A stretch of 64,000 nt of DNA. Source: Rhodococcus rhodochrous. GTDB taxonomy: Bacteria; Actinomycetota; Actinomycetes; Mycobacteriales; Mycobacteriaceae. The stretch lies in contig NZ_CP027557.1 of the NCBI RefSeq assembly GCF_014854695.1, positions 4,876,891-4,940,890 of the forward strand, in the 5' to 3' direction. A program made the translations under genes and the position numbers. The notes below the pieces were generated by a model that was not told the DNA's origin, made no database searches, and saw only the letters and a list, made by a program, of their open reading frames with translations. This document shows, piece after piece, positions 1 through 10,751 of the stretch (the stretch's first letter is position 1; every line of letters starts with the position of its first letter).

Positions 1-168
1 CTGATCCTCGAAATGGCGACCGTCGGCGCTGACGGACGCGACGAATCGATGGTCGGCGGCGTCGCATTCCGCATCCACCGCCGGGACATTCGTCGGCTGC
101 TGCTGGTCTCCGGCATCGGAACAGGCCGCGACCAGGAGCAACACCATCGCCAGGACTGCTCGTTTCAT
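1..168 (-). CDS. Lipoprotein, truncated by the left window edge
   Basis: The first 56 codons of a gene that runs off the left end are visible. The protein starts MKRAVLAMVLLLVAAC: two basic residues, a hydrophobic stretch and a lipobox ending at Cys16. The mature N terminus would therefore be lipidated and anchored on the outer face of the cytoplasmic membrane. After the lipobox comes a Gln/Pro-rich linker, then a segment with one more Cys (residue 35). A G-rich ribosome-binding stretch (GGGGGTGG) precedes the ATG. No family can be assigned from this fragment. The lipobox is clear; the function is unknown. Confidence 0.75.
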   Translation of the reverse strand, partial: MKRAVLAMVLLLVAACSDAGDQQQPTNVPAVDAECDAADHRFVASVSADGRHFEDQ

Positions 169-225
169 CGCCACCCCCACCGCGCCTGTGGTACGTCCAG
201 GCTACGGAGGAGGCGGCGCTTCGGA

Positions 226-255
226 GCAGAATCACGGAACGCAGAATCACGGAAC
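226..255. repeat. Perfect 15-bp tandem duplication
   Basis: GCAGAATCACGGAAC occurs twice back to back in the gap between the lipoprotein gene and the 3' end of the CoA-transferase gene. It looks like a small slippage duplication. The rest of this 98-bp gap holds nothing recognisable. Confidence 0.8.
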
Positions 256-266
256 CCGCCGTCGGA

Positions 267-1328
267 TCAGGCAGGTCCCACGGTCACCGGCGCGTCGGTG
301 TGCTCACCCAGCTTCGGAGGCGGTCCGTACTGCGGTTCGTACCCGATCACCCGGATCGGGCTACCCACCAGGCGGAAGTCACCGGCGGTGACGACCATCT
401 CGGGAGTCGCGTCGAGGGCGTCGGGCAGCGAACGGACCGCGGCCGCCGGCACCCCGAGCGGACGGAGACGGGCCTCCCAGCCGGCAGCGGTGTCGCGCGA
501 GAGCGCCTCGGTGACCACCGCGAGCACCTCGTCGCGTCGCTGTGCGCGTTCGGCCATGGTCGGGAACCCGTCGATCCCGGCCTCGGCCGCGAAGATCCGC
601 CAGAAGCCGTCGTGCGTGACGAACAGCGCGAGCGTGCCCTCGGCGGTCGGGAACAATTGCGCGGGAACGTAGTACGAGTGTGCCCCGTTCGGCATGCGTC
701 GCGGCTCGGTGCCCTCGTTCAGATATGCCGAGGCGCGGTAATTGAGCTGCGACAGCATGACGTCGCGCAGCGACACGTCGATCTGTCCCCCGCGACCGGA
801 CACGATCTGCGCGAGCAGACCGAGCGCGGCGGTCATGCCCGTGGAGTTGTCGGCCGCCGAGTAACCGGGCAGCATGGGCGGGCCGTCGGGGTCGCCGGTC
901 AACGCCGCGACACCGGTCTGGGCCTGCACCACGTAGTCGAAGGCCGGGTCGTCGCCGCCGTCGAGCCCGTATCCCGTGATCGCGACGCAGACGATCTTGT
1001 CGTTCCATCTGCGCAGCGCGTCGTAGGTCAGGCCGAACTTCCGGATGGCCGACGGCTTGAGATTGACGAGCAGCGCATGAGATTCGGCAGCAAGCTCGCC
1101 GAGGCGGCGCATGCCGTCGTCGGTCGTCAGGTCGAGGCAGATACTGCGTTTGCCCCGGTTGAGACTCGCGAAGTAGGCGTCGCTCACCTGGCGGGAGAGA
1201 TCCCCGGTGGGCGGCTCGATCTTCGTCACCTCGGCCCCGAGATCGGCCAGCAACATCGTCGCGTACGGGCCCGCGAGGATGTGGCCGACCTCGAGGATCC
1301 TGATCCCCGCGAGCGGACCTGCCGTCAC
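267..1328 (-). CDS. CaiB/BaiF family (class III) CoA transferase
   Basis: A 353-residue class III CoA transferase, which moves CoA between carboxylic acids through an aspartyl-CoA thioester. The N terminus has the family block GPYATMLLADLGAEV (about residues 20-34). The likely nucleophile is Asp160, in SAADNSTG, at the spot of Asp169 in CaiB and formyl-CoA transferase. The GTG start at 1328 begins VTAGPLAGIR and overlaps the stop of the upstream LLM gene by 4 bp (GTGA), so translation is probably coupled. Codons further upstream are a shadow of that gene. It is the last gene of a four-gene operon with a B12-dependent acyl-CoA mutase, which suggests that it activates or recycles the mutase substrate as a CoA thioester. 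The acid used is unknown. Confidence 0.9.
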   Translation of the reverse strand: MTAGPLAGIRILEVGHILAGPYATMLLADLGAEVTKIEPPTGDLSRQVSDAYFASLNRGKRSICLDLTTDDGMRRLGELAAESHALLVNLKPSAIRKFGLTYDALRRWNDKIVCVAITGYGLDGGDDPAFDYVVQAQTGVAALTGDPDGPPMLPGYSAADNSTGMTAALGLLAQIVSGRGGQIDVSLRDVMLSQLNYRASAYLNEGTEPRRMPNGAHSYYVPAQLFPTAEGTLALFVTHDGFWRIFAAEAGIDGFPTMAERAQRRDEVLAVVTEALSRDTAAGWEARLRPLGVPAAAVRSLPDALDATPEMVVTAGDFRLVGSPIRVIGYEPQYGPPPKLGEHTDAPVTVGPA

Positions 1329-2281
1329 CGCAGTTCCTTCACGAGTTCGGCGACGACCTCGCGGGTGCGGTACTTCGACGCGACCAGCTCGTCGCGGGTG
1401 TTGCCGATGGGCAGCAGCCGCATCGACAAGTCGGTGACGCCGGCCTCCTCGTAGCGGCGGAAACCGGCGAGGATCGCGTCCTCGTCGCCGACGATCGCCA
1501 TGTCGCCGATGTCCTTCGCCTGTCCGTGCTCGAGGAGCCGCTGGTAGTTGGGCGAGATCTCCGCCTCGGCGAGAATGCGATTGGCGCGCTCGCGGGCGAC
1601 GTCGACCTCCGACGGTGCGCACAGGCAGACCGGTACGCCGGCGACGATCCGCGGTTTCGGCTTACCCGCTTCCTCCGCGGCCTTGGTGATGCGCGGCGCG
1701 ATGTGTTCGGCGATGGCGCGTTCGTCGGCCATCCAGAGCACGGTGCCGTCGGCGAGTTCGCCGGCGATCTTCAGCATCACCGGGCCGAGCGCCGCGACGA
1801 GCACCGGCATCGGTGCGACCGGCGCGATGTCGAGGGGATTGTGGACCTTGAAGGTGTCGTTCTCGACGTCGATCGAACCCGGCAGGTCGCGCGCGGCGTC
1901 GAGCACCTCGAGATAGTCGCGCGTGTACTTCGCGGGCTTGTCGTAGGGCAGGCCGAGCATGTCCTGCACGATCCAGTGATGCGACGGGCCGACACCGAGG
2001 GCGAGGCGGCCGCCGAGCGCGGCGTGCGTCGACAGCGACTGCCGCACCAGGTGGACCGGGTGCTGCGCCTGCAGAGGCACGACGGCCGTACCGATCTCGA
2101 TACGCGACGTCCGCGTGCCCATCAGGGCGACGGCCGTCAATGCGTCGAAGTCGGTGGGGATCTGCGGCACCCACACGGTGTCGAGGTCGGCCGACTCGGC
2201 CCACTCGACGTCCTTCAGCATGCGGTCGACCTTGCGGTTGGTGTCGCCCTGTTCCGGGCCGACCATCACTCCGATACGCAC
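1325..2281 (-). CDS. LLM-class (luciferase-like) F420- or flavin-dependent oxidoreductase
   Basis: A 318-residue single-domain TIM-barrel oxidoreductase of the luciferase-like monooxygenase superfamily. It opens RIGVMVGPEQGDTNRK and carries the usual barrel segments (LALGVGPSHHW, DGTVLWMADE). Rhodococci and mycobacteria use many such proteins with F420 or FMN for hydride transfer to or from alcohols, aldehydes or CoA esters. The GTG start at 2281 was chosen because homology begins there. A 46-bp gap separates it from the B12 subunit, and its stop overlaps the CoA-transferase start. Substrate and cofactor are not determined by the sequence. Confidence 0.82.
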   Translation of the reverse strand: MRIGVMVGPEQGDTNRKVDRMLKDVEWAESADLDTVWVPQIPTDFDALTAVALMGTRTSRIEIGTAVVPLQAQHPVHLVRQSLSTHAALGGRLALGVGPSHHWIVQDMLGLPYDKPAKYTRDYLEVLDAARDLPGSIDVENDTFKVHNPLDIAPVAPMPVLVAALGPVMLKIAGELADGTVLWMADERAIAEHIAPRITKAAEEAGKPKPRIVAGVPVCLCAPSEVDVARERANRILAEAEISPNYQRLLEHGQAKDIGDMAIVGDEDAILAGFRRYEEAGVTDLSMRLLPIGNTRDELVASKYRTREVVAELVKELR

Positions 2282-2327
2282 GATTCCTCCAGGTTCCCGA
2301 ACTCGATGATGTGGGTGTGTACCGGGC

Positions 2328-2728
2328 TCAGGACGCCTCGGACGTCCCGGTGAGCTTGCGGATCTCGGTGACGAGCACGTCCAGCGGTGTGCTCGTGGGG
2401 AACACCGCCGCGGCGCCGGCATCGAGCAGTTTCGGCACGTCGCCCTGCGGGATCGTTCCGCCGACGATGACGTCGATGTCACCGGCGTCCGCCGCGCGCA
2501 GGCCTTCGACGACCTTCGTGGTGAGGGCGACGTGGGCACCCGACAGGATGCTCAGTCCGACCACCGCGACGTCCTCCTGCACGGCGATCGAGACGATGTC
2601 CTCGACCTTCTGGCGAATGCCGGTGTAGACGACCTCGAAACCGGCGTCGCGCAGTGCACGCGCGACGATCTTCGCTCCGCGGTCGTGTCCGTCGAGTCCG
2701 GGCTTGGCGACGAGGATGCGGGCGGTCA

Positions 2729-2729
<1 letters not shown>
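2328..2729 (-). CDS. Cobalamin-binding small subunit of an acyl-CoA mutase
   Basis: A 133-residue stand-alone B12-binding domain of the methylmalonyl-CoA mutase C-terminal type. It has DxHxxG (DGHDRG, with His15 as lower axial cobalt ligand), GLSILSGAH and GGTIP, the three base-off/His-on signature segments. The ATG at 2729 overlaps the stop of the large-subunit gene (ATGA), so the two are translationally coupled and should form a heteromeric enzyme. Separate large and small subunits are typical of isobutyryl-CoA, 2-hydroxyisobutyryl-CoA and related mutases rather than of the usual single-chain MutB. Confidence 0.92.
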
Positions 2730-4306
<1,577 letters not shown>

Positions 4307-4392
4307 GCCGGATACATTACTTGCAGAAAAAGAGAATGCCAATATCATTGCGGAGAACAGAGCTGGACAATCGAAGGCGACCAGGGAGAACG

Positions 4393-5226
4393 ATGTCGAG
4401 TCAGAATGCCCTCAGCGACCGCACCATGGTCATCTCCGGCGCGAGCCGCGGTATCGGACTGGCCATCGCGGTCGCCGCCGCCCGTCGGGGCGCGAACGTG
4501 GTGCTCCTGGCGAAGACCGCCGAACCCCACCCGAAACTGAAGGGGACGGTGCACACCGCCGTCGCCGACATCGAGGCCGCCGGCGGCAAGGCCGTCGCGG
4601 TGGTGGGCGACGTCCGGAAGGAGGACGACGTCCAGCGGGCCGTCGACACGGCGGTCGAGCGGTTCGGCGGCGTGGACATCTGCGTCAACAACGCCAGCGC
4701 CATCGCCACCGAACCCACCGAATCCCTCTCGGTGAAGAAGTACGACCTGATGCAGGAGATCAACTGCCGCGGAACGTTCCTGCTCTCCAAGGCGGCGCTA
4801 CCGCACCTGCGGGAGTCGTCCAATCCGCACATCCTCACCATCGCCCCGCCGGTCAACATGAACCCGCACTGGCTCGGCGTGCACCCCTCGTACACACTGT
4901 CGAAGTACGGAATGTCGCTGCTCACCCTGGGATTCGCGGCCGAATACGCCGACGCCGGCGTCGCGGCGAACTGCCTGTGGCCCGAGACCTACATCGCAAC
5001 CTCCGCCGTGGCCAACACCCCCGACGGTGAAGCGCTGATCGCCGCCTCCCGTAGCCCGGAGATCATGGCCGACGCCGCCGTCGAGATCCTCTCGCGACCG
5101 GCGAAGGAGACCACTGGGCAGTGCTTCGTCGACGCCGACGTCCTGGCCGAGGCCGGGGTAACGGACCTGTCGCGGTACGGCGGCGGCGACAACCCGCGCT
5201 GGGACTTCTTCCTCGACAAGGACTGA
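4393..5226 (+). CDS. Short-chain dehydrogenase, HSDL2/citronellol dehydrogenase-like
   Basis: A 277-residue Rossmann-fold SDR. GASRGIG (16-22) binds the dinucleotide, NNAS is at 99-102, and the catalytic Tyr167-x3-Lys171 lies in YTLSK. The segments AKTAEPHPKLKGT and WPETYIAT are typical of the HSDL2/citronellol-dehydrogenase branch. The ATG at 4393 follows GGGAGAACG, a good ribosome-binding site. It is divergent from the mutase operon across about 86 bp. The usual catalytic Ser after strand 5 appears to be Ala here (LTIAPPVNM, where HSDL2 proteins have SPP), so activity may be altered. The substrate is unknown. Confidence 0.85.
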   Translation: MSSQNALSDRTMVISGASRGIGLAIAVAAARRGANVVLLAKTAEPHPKLKGTVHTAVADIEAAGGKAVAVVGDVRKEDDVQRAVDTAVERFGGVDICVNNASAIATEPTESLSVKKYDLMQEINCRGTFLLSKAALPHLRESSNPHILTIAPPVNMNPHWLGVHPSYTLSKYGMSLLTLGFAAEYADAGVAANCLWPETYIATSAVANTPDGEALIAASRSPEIMADAAVEILSRPAKETTGQCFVDADVLAEAGVTDLSRYGGGDNPRWDFFLDKD

Positions 5227-5229
5227 CGT

Positions 5230-6111
5230 TCAGTTCCGACGGACGCGGACGGCGGTGCCGGCACACAGCACGACGACGGCACCGCCCGCCACCACCGCCC
5301 AGGTCAACGGTTCTCCCAGCAGCCAGGCGGCCCAGCCGACCGTCATGATCGGCTGGGTCAGTTGCACCTGCCCGACCCGCGCCATCGGCCCGATCGCCAG
5401 GCCTCGGTACCACGCGAAGAACCCGAGGAACATGCTGACGATACCGAGATACGCGAACGACGCCCAGTGCGTCACCCCGCCCTGCGGCAGTCCGTCGGCG
5501 AACGAGACGAGGGTGAGCGTCACCATCAGTGGCGACCCCAGCACCAGCGCCCACGAGATCGTCTGCCACGCACCGATCTCCCGCGACAGCAGTCCGCCTT
5601 CCGCGTAGCCGAACGCCGCGGCGACCACCGCACCGAGCAACAGCAGATCGGCTCGACCGAATCCTGCGACACCTCCGCCACGCAGGCCCGCGAGGGCCAT
5701 GACGGCGACCGTCCCCGCACCCGCAGCCACCCAGAACGGAATCGGCGGCCGTTCGTGGGCCCGCAGCACCGCGACCACCGCGGTCGCGGCGGGAAGGATC
5801 GCGATGACGATCGCGCTGTGGTTCGCCGGTGCCGTGGTCAGGGCGTACGAGGTGAGCATCGGAAATCCGATCACTACTCCACCCGTGACGACGGCGATCC
5901 TGCGCCATTGATGTCCGTTCGGGAGTCGTTGTCCCGTGAGGGCAAGTGCGAGAGCGGCGAGGACCGCCGCGACGACCGCGCGGCCGGCGGCGACGAACAG
6001 CGGTGACATCGCTCCACTTTCGACGGCGATGCGGGTGAGCGGCACGGTCAGGGAGAAACCTGCGACGCCGAGCAGACCCCAGGCGAGCCCGCGAGGATCG
6101 GGCGATAGCAC
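5230..6111 (-). CDS. DMT/EamA-family membrane transporter
   Basis: A polytopic protein of about 293 residues with ten predicted hydrophobic helices in two EamA repeats; conserved features include LTVPLTRIAVESG and FFAWYRGLAIGP. The family exports metabolites such as amino acids. An ATG at 6150 would give 306 residues but would overlap the start of the divergent MocR gene, leaving no room for promoters. The GTG at 6111 is preferred because it puts a short tail before the first helix. The divergent MocR regulator probably controls it, as is common for such pairs. It is convergent with the SDR gene (3-bp gap). Confidence 0.82.
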   Translation of the reverse strand: MLSPDPRGLAWGLLGVAGFSLTVPLTRIAVESGAMSPLFVAAGRAVVAAVLAALALALTGQRLPNGHQWRRIAVVTGGVVIGFPMLTSYALTTAPANHSAIVIAILPAATAVVAVLRAHERPPIPFWVAAGAGTVAVMALAGLRGGGVAGFGRADLLLLGAVVAAAFGYAEGGLLSREIGAWQTISWALVLGSPLMVTLTLVSFADGLPQGGVTHWASFAYLGIVSMFLGFFAWYRGLAIGPMARVGQVQLTQPIMTVGWAAWLLGEPLTWAVVAGGAVVVLCAGTAVRVRRN

Positions 6112-6148
6112 TGGCCGGTCGGATACGATAGCGCTACTCTTTGCTCTC
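6112..6148. promoter_or_regulatory. Divergent promoter segment between DMT transporter and MocR regulator
   Basis: This short AT-richer stretch contains TACGAT (6124-6129), a plausible -10 for the regulator that would give an almost leaderless mRNA. In the other direction it contains TATCGT/TATCC elements. The assignment is by eye and weak. Confidence 0.35.
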
Positions 6149-7552
6149 ATGTCGAACAGTAGCAGTTCCCAGCTCGTTGCGGAACTGACCCGATGGGTCG
6201 CCACCGCCGCACCCGGCGCCCGGTTGCCGTCGACGAGGTCGCTCGTCGCGCAGTACGGCGTCAGCCCCGTCACGGTGCAGAAGGCACTGAAGACACTCCA
6301 GACCCGAGGTCTCGTGGAGAGCCGCACCGGAGTCGGTACCTTCGTGCGGCAGATCCGCACGTCGAACACGATCGATCACAGCTGGCAGACGGAAGCGCTC
6401 GGAACGGCACCGCCGCTCCCCCGTGCCTCCGCCGCCCTGCGCACCGTGCCGAACGACGTGATCACGCTCCACTCCGGCTACCCCGATCGCACATTGCTCC
6501 CCGAACGCCTTGTCCGCGGAGCATATTCACGCGCGTCCCGCAGCGATGCCGCCGTCGGACGGACACCGGCGGCGGGACTTCCCGAACTGCAGGCGTGGTT
6601 CGCCGCGGAACTGGCGGAAGCGACGAATGCGCGCACCGCTCCGCCGTCCGCGGGGGACGTGATCATCACCCCCGGCAGCCAGAGCGGACTCGGGTCGATC
6701 TTCCGCGCGCTCGTCGGCGCCGGCAATCCCCTCGTCGTGGAGTCACCGACCTATTGGGGTGCGATCCTCGCGGCCACGAAGGCGGGTGTGCAGCTCGTCC
6801 CGGTTTCCAGCGGACCCAACGGACCCGATCCCGACGAACTGGCCCGCGCCTTCGACCGGACCCGGGCGCGCGCCTTCTACGCGCAACCGAACTTCGCGAA
6901 TCCCAGCGGGGCGCAATGGTCGTCGTCGACCGGTGATCGGGTCCTCGACGTCGTGCGCGATGCGGGAGCATTCGTCATCGAGGACGACTGGGCCCACGAC
7001 TTCGGGATCTCGACCGAGTCCGTTCCGCTCTTCGCACGCGACGACTCCGGCCACGTCGTCTACGTCCGCTCGCTGACCAAGAGTGTCGCGCCGTCGGTGC
7101 GGGTCGCGGCGATCGTCGCGCGAGGACCCGCTCGCGAACGCATCCTCGCCGACGTGCAGGCCGAATCCGTCTATGTGAGCGGCGTTCTCCAGACGGTCGC
7201 GCTCGACGTCGTCACCCAGCCGGCATGGCAGACCCATCTGCGAGCCGTTCGGCGCGAGCTCGAATCGCGCCGCAACCTCCTCGCGAGCGAACTTCGTGAA
7301 CTTGCGCCGGATGTGAATGTCGACGGATTACCGCCCGGTGGGCTCAACCTGTGGGGCAGACTCCCGGACGACGTCGACGCCCAGGCCGTCGCGCGCGACT
7401 GCGAGGCTGCCGGGGTGCTCGTCGCGGCGGGCGACGAATGGTTTCCGGCGGAGCCCACCGGCCAGTACCTCCGTCTCAACTTCGCCGGCCCGAACCCGGC
7501 GGCCTTCCGGGAGGCCGCCCGGGTCATCGGACGGGTCGTCTCCGGCGGGTGA
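6149..7552 (+). CDS. MocR-type GntR regulator with aminotransferase domain
   Basis: A 467-residue fusion. An N-terminal GntR winged helix (about 5-70; GARLPSTRSLVAQYGVSPVT, then GVGTF) is followed by a class I aminotransferase fold. The pyridoxal-phosphate lysine is about Lys311 in SLTKSVAPS, and the Asp/Tyr region is IEDDWAHDF. MocR proteins sense PLP or amino-acid-related ligands and usually control a divergent gene, here the EamA exporter. The N terminus at ATG 6149 fits the family well. Confidence 0.88.
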   Translation: MSNSSSSQLVAELTRWVATAAPGARLPSTRSLVAQYGVSPVTVQKALKTLQTRGLVESRTGVGTFVRQIRTSNTIDHSWQTEALGTAPPLPRASAALRTVPNDVITLHSGYPDRTLLPERLVRGAYSRASRSDAAVGRTPAAGLPELQAWFAAELAEATNARTAPPSAGDVIITPGSQSGLGSIFRALVGAGNPLVVESPTYWGAILAATKAGVQLVPVSSGPNGPDPDELARAFDRTRARAFYAQPNFANPSGAQWSSSTGDRVLDVVRDAGAFVIEDDWAHDFGISTESVPLFARDDSGHVVYVRSLTKSVAPSVRVAAIVARGPARERILADVQAESVYVSGVLQTVALDVVTQPAWQTHLRAVRRELESRRNLLASELRELAPDVNVDGLPPGGLNLWGRLPDDVDAQAVARDCEAAGVLVAAGDEWFPAEPTGQYLRLNFAGPNPAAFREAARVIGRVVSGG

Positions 7553-7565
7553 GAACGGTCGGATG

Positions 7566-7865
7566 TCACCGGCTCGTGCGGCGCCGGTGGGCCCTCCTCA
7601 CCCGAGTGCGTTCGTCCTCCGTGAGGCCGCCCCAGATTCCGTAGCGTTCACCGGAATCGAGGGCGTACTGAAGGCACTTCTCCCGCACCGGACAACGAGC
7701 GCAGACCTTCTTGGCCGAGGCCATGCGGTTCTCCCTCGCGTCGCCCCGCTCGTTGTCCGGGTGGAAGAACAACGAGCCGTCCGCGTCGCGACAAGCCGCA
7801 TCCATCTGCCAATCCCATTCCTCGGCAACGGGAGGCGGCAGATAGAGCAACTTCAGCGCGGGCAT
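7566..7865 (-). CDS. WhiB-family iron-sulfur transcription factor
   Basis: A 99-residue Wbl protein. Four cysteines (C25, C55, C58, C64; C-x29-C-x2-C-x5-C) bind a [4Fe-4S] cluster, followed by the G(I)WGG turn at 77-80 and a basic C-terminal tail for DNA contact. The FFHPDxERG segment resembles WhiB3, a redox and lipid-metabolism regulator that binds the primary sigma factor. A paralogue of another WhiB class cannot be excluded. It lies just downstream of pgi on the same strand, with a 3-bp gap. Confidence 0.92.
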   Translation of the reverse strand: MPALKLLYLPPPVAEEWDWQMDAACRDADGSLFFHPDNERGDARENRMASAKKVCARCPVREKCLQYALDSGERYGIWGGLTEDERTRVRRAHRRRTSR

Positions 7866-7868
7866 GTC

Positions 7869-9521
7869 CTACCTCCCTCCGACGCGCAGGTTGCGGTAGA
7901 TCTCGATCAGGTGATCGGTCGACGCGTCCCCGGTATCGGGGGTGCCCTCACCGGCGAGCACCGTCTGCAGGGCGGTGGCCTGGGTCTTGCCGAGCTCGAC
8001 ACCCCACTGGTCGAACGAATCGATCCCCCAGATCACTCCTTGGACGAAGGTCTGGTGTTCGTAGAAGGCGATGATCTGCCCGACCACCGAGGGGGTCAGT
8101 TCCGGGGCGAGGATCGTCGTCGACGGCCGATCCCCGGGCATGACCTTGTGCGCCACCAGTGCCTCGTCGACGCCTTCGGCACGCACCTCGTCGGCATCAC
8201 GGCCGAAGGCCAACACCTTGGCTTGGGCGAACATGTTCGCCAGCAACAGCACCTGCATGCTGGTGGTGCCGTCGCGGGCCGGTAGATCATCGCCGGAGCG
8301 GGCGAGGCCGAGGAAGTCGACGGGGACGATCTCGGTGCCCTGGTGCAGCAACTGGAAGAAGGCATGCTGACCGTTGGTACCGGGTTCGCCCCAGAACACC
8401 TCCCCGGTCGGACACGAGACGGCGGTGCCGTCGGCGCGCACGGACTTGCCGTTCGATTCCATGGTCAGCTGCTGCAGATAGGCCGGCAACCGCGCCAGAT
8501 CCTGCGCATACGGCACCACCGCCCGGGAGCGGTGGCCGAGGACGCTCGCGTTCCACACCCCGATCAACCCCGCCAGCAGCGGCGCGTTCTGCGCCGGCTG
8601 CGCGGTGGCGAAGTGGGTGTCGATGGCGTGCATGCCGGCGAGGAACTCGCCGAACCGCTCGCGGCCGATGGCGCACATCACCGCCAGCCCGATCGCCGAA
8701 CCGACCGAATAGCGCCCACCGACCCAGTCCCAGAACTCGAACATGTTCGCCGGGTCGATGCCGAACTCGACCACCCGCTCCGTATGGGTCGAGACGGCGA
8801 CGAAATGTTTCGCGACCGCGTCTTCGCCGAGGGCGTCGACGAGCCAGCGGCGGGCGGCGGTGGCGTTGGAGAGGGTTTCGAGGGTGGAAAACGTCTTCGA
8901 CGCGACGATGAACAAGGTGGTGGCCGGGTCCAGATCGGCCAGTGCCGCGGTCAGATCCGCCGGGTCGACGTTGGAGACGAACCGCGCCGCCGGCCCGTCG
9001 TGGAAGCGCCGTAGTGCGCGGGTGACCATGGCCGGACCCAGATCGGAACCACCGATGCCGATGTTGACCACCGTGGCGATCGGCTGCCCGGTGGCGCCGC
9101 GCCAGTCGCCGCTGCGGAGGCGGTCGGTGAATTCGCCCATCCGGTCGAGCACGGCATGAACGTCGGCGACGACATCGACCCCGTCGACCACCAGCGCCGC
9201 GTCGCGCGGCAGGCGCAGGGCGGTGTGCAGCACCGCGCGGTCCTCGGTGACGTTGATGTGCGCACCGGAGAGCATCGCCTCCCGGGCCGCGGCCACACCC
9301 GTCTGCTCCGCCAGCTGGAGGAGCAATTCGAGAGTGCGACCGGTGAGGCGTTGTTTGCTGAAGTCGACCACCAGATCCCCGGCGTGCGCGGTCAACGCCT
9401 GCGCCCGCTGCGGCTCGATCGCAAACAACTCCCGCAGGGACACCGCGGCGATCTCGTCCCGGTGGGCATCGAGGGCTCGCCAGGCCTCCGTGGTCGTCAC
9501 ATCCTGTGTTTCCGTATCCAT
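7869..9521 (-). CDS. pgi: Glucose-6-phosphate isomerase
   Basis: A 550-residue enzyme that interconverts glucose 6-phosphate and fructose 6-phosphate. It shows [11 protein letters not shown], the PGI signature [11 protein letters not shown] and the C-terminal signature [10 protein letters not shown]. Length is normal. The ATG at 9521 is preferred, with AAAGGCG about 12 nt upstream; a GTG at 9545 overlapping the fgd stop is possible. It is co-transcribed with fgd, so two enzymes competing for glucose 6-phosphate are made from one message. Confidence 0.95.
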   Translation of the reverse strand: MDTETQDVTTTEAWRALDAHRDEIAAVSLRELFAIEPQRAQALTAHAGDLVVDFSKQRLTGRTLELLLQLAEQTGVAAAREAMLSGAHINVTEDRAVLHTALRLPRDAALVVDGVDVVADVHAVLDRMGEFTDRLRSGDWRGATGQPIATVVNIGIGGSDLGPAMVTRALRRFHDGPAARFVSNVDPADLTAALADLDPATTLFIVASKTFSTLETLSNATAARRWLVDALGEDAVAKHFVAVSTHTERVVEFGIDPANMFEFWDWVGGRYSVGSAIGLAVMCAIGRERFGEFLAGMHAIDTHFATAQPAQNAPLLAGLIGVWNASVLGHRSRAVVPYAQDLARLPAYLQQLTMESNGKSVRADGTAVSCPTGEVFWGEPGTNGQHAFFQLLHQGTEIVPVDFLGLARSGDDLPARDGTTSMQVLLLANMFAQAKVLAFGRDADEVRAEGVDEALVAHKVMPGDRPSTTILAPELTPSVVGQIIAFYEHQTFVQGVIWGIDSFDQWGVELGKTQATALQTVLAGEGTPDTGDASTDHLIEIYRNLRVGGR

Positions 9522-9541
9522 GTTTCTGCCAACGCCTTTCG

Positions 9542-10546
9542 TCACGCCAGTGCGCGCAGGCGGGGGGCGAGGTCGCGTTCGAACAGTTCCAGGAACCGCT
9601 TCTGATCATGACCCGGCGCGTGGAACACCAGATGATTCAACCCCGCATCGACATACGCCTTGACCTGCTCGACCGCCTCGTCCGGATCCGACGCCACGAT
9701 CCACCGCTTGGCGACCTGCTCGATCGGCAACGCATCGGCCGCCGCCTCCATCTCCATCGGATCGTCGATGGAATGCTTCTGCTCCGGCGTCAACGACAAC
9801 GGTGCCCAGAACCGGGTGTTCTCCAACGCCTTGCCCGGATCGGTGTCGTACGAGATCTTGATCTCGATCATCTTGTCGATCTGCGCCACATCCCGCTCCG
9901 CCTTCCCGGCACCCTCCGCCACGGCCGGCAGGAGTTTGTCGGTGTAGAGCTCCATGCCCTTACCCGAGGTGCAGATGAACCCGTCCCCGGCGCGTCCGGC
10001 ATAGCGGGCCACGACCGGGCCACCGGCGGCGACATAGACCGGAATACCGTCCTCGGGCACGTCGTAGATCGACGCCCCCTTCGTCGTGTAGTACTCGCCC
10101 TCGAAATCCACCCGGTCCCCACGCCACAACTCGCGCATCAACCGCACCGACTCCCGAAGACGGGCGAAGCGTTCCTTGAACTCCGGCCACTGGCCCGCAT
10201 AACCGGTGGCGATCTCGTTGAGCGCCTCACCGGTGCCGACACCGAGGAAGATCCGCCCCGGATACAGACACCCCATCGTCGCGAAGGCCTGCGCGATCAC
10301 CGCCGGGTTGTACCGGAACGTCGGCGTGAGCACACTCGTGCCGAGCTGCAGGCGTTCGGTGCGCTCGCCGACGGCGGTCATCCACGCCAACGAGAACGGG
10401 GCGTGCCCACCGTTGTGCCGCCACGGCTGGAAATGATCCGACACCGTCGCCGAATCCATCCCGTGCGCCTCGGCGAGCACCCCCAGCTCGACCAGCTCGC
10501 GCGGGCCGAACTGCTCCGCCGACGCCTTGTATCCCAACTTCAGCAT
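9542..10546 (-). CDS. fgd: F420-dependent glucose-6-phosphate dehydrogenase
   Basis: A 334-residue LLM-fold enzyme that oxidises glucose 6-phosphate to 6-phosphogluconolactone and reduces coenzyme F420, the main source of F420H2 in mycobacteria and rhodococci. The M. tuberculosis FGD1 active-site set is present with a two-residue offset: Asp37, His38, Trp42 and Glu107 (Asp39, His40, Trp44, Glu109 in FGD1), in VSDHFQPW and GVGTGEAL. The start at [13 protein letters not shown] matches the family. The upstream intergenic region is shared with a divergent DeoR regulator. F420H2 made here could feed the LLM oxidoreductases elsewhere in the window. Confidence 0.95.
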   Translation of the reverse strand: MLKLGYKASAEQFGPRELVELGVLAEAHGMDSATVSDHFQPWRHNGGHAPFSLAWMTAVGERTERLQLGTSVLTPTFRYNPAVIAQAFATMGCLYPGRIFLGVGTGEALNEIATGYAGQWPEFKERFARLRESVRLMRELWRGDRVDFEGEYYTTKGASIYDVPEDGIPVYVAAGGPVVARYAGRAGDGFICTSGKGMELYTDKLLPAVAEGAGKAERDVAQIDKMIEIKISYDTDPGKALENTRFWAPLSLTPEQKHSIDDPMEMEAAADALPIEQVAKRWIVASDPDEAVEQVKAYVDAGLNHLVFHAPGHDQKRFLELFERDLAPRLRALA

Positions 10547-10590
10547 TACCGTGCAACCTCCGAACAACGTGGTGCCAGCGAAACGATCAC

Positions 10591-10643
10591 GCACAATCGC
10601 GCAAATCCTGCACGAAATCATGCACACTGAGCGCAGACAGTGT
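10591..10643. promoter_or_regulatory. Putative operator cluster between fgd and deoR-type gene
   Basis: The 205-bp divergent gap holds repeated units of the form GCACAATC / GCGCAAATC / TGCACGAAATC / ATGCACAC (10591-10626). Directly next to them is a perfect inverted repeat, ACACTG-N8-CAGTGT (10624-10643). Repeats of this kind suit DeoR-family proteins, which bind multiple half sites. The layout suggests that the divergent DeoR protein controls fgd-pgi and itself. No experiment is implied. Confidence 0.5.
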
Positions 10644-10751
10644 CAATATCCACGCAAAGGTGTGTCGCCCGTGCGTTATGGTCGTGCACCGACCCCGACC
10701 ACGGCGTCCGAGTACCCAGAAATTCGAGTGCCCAGAGCCCTAGGAGCAACC

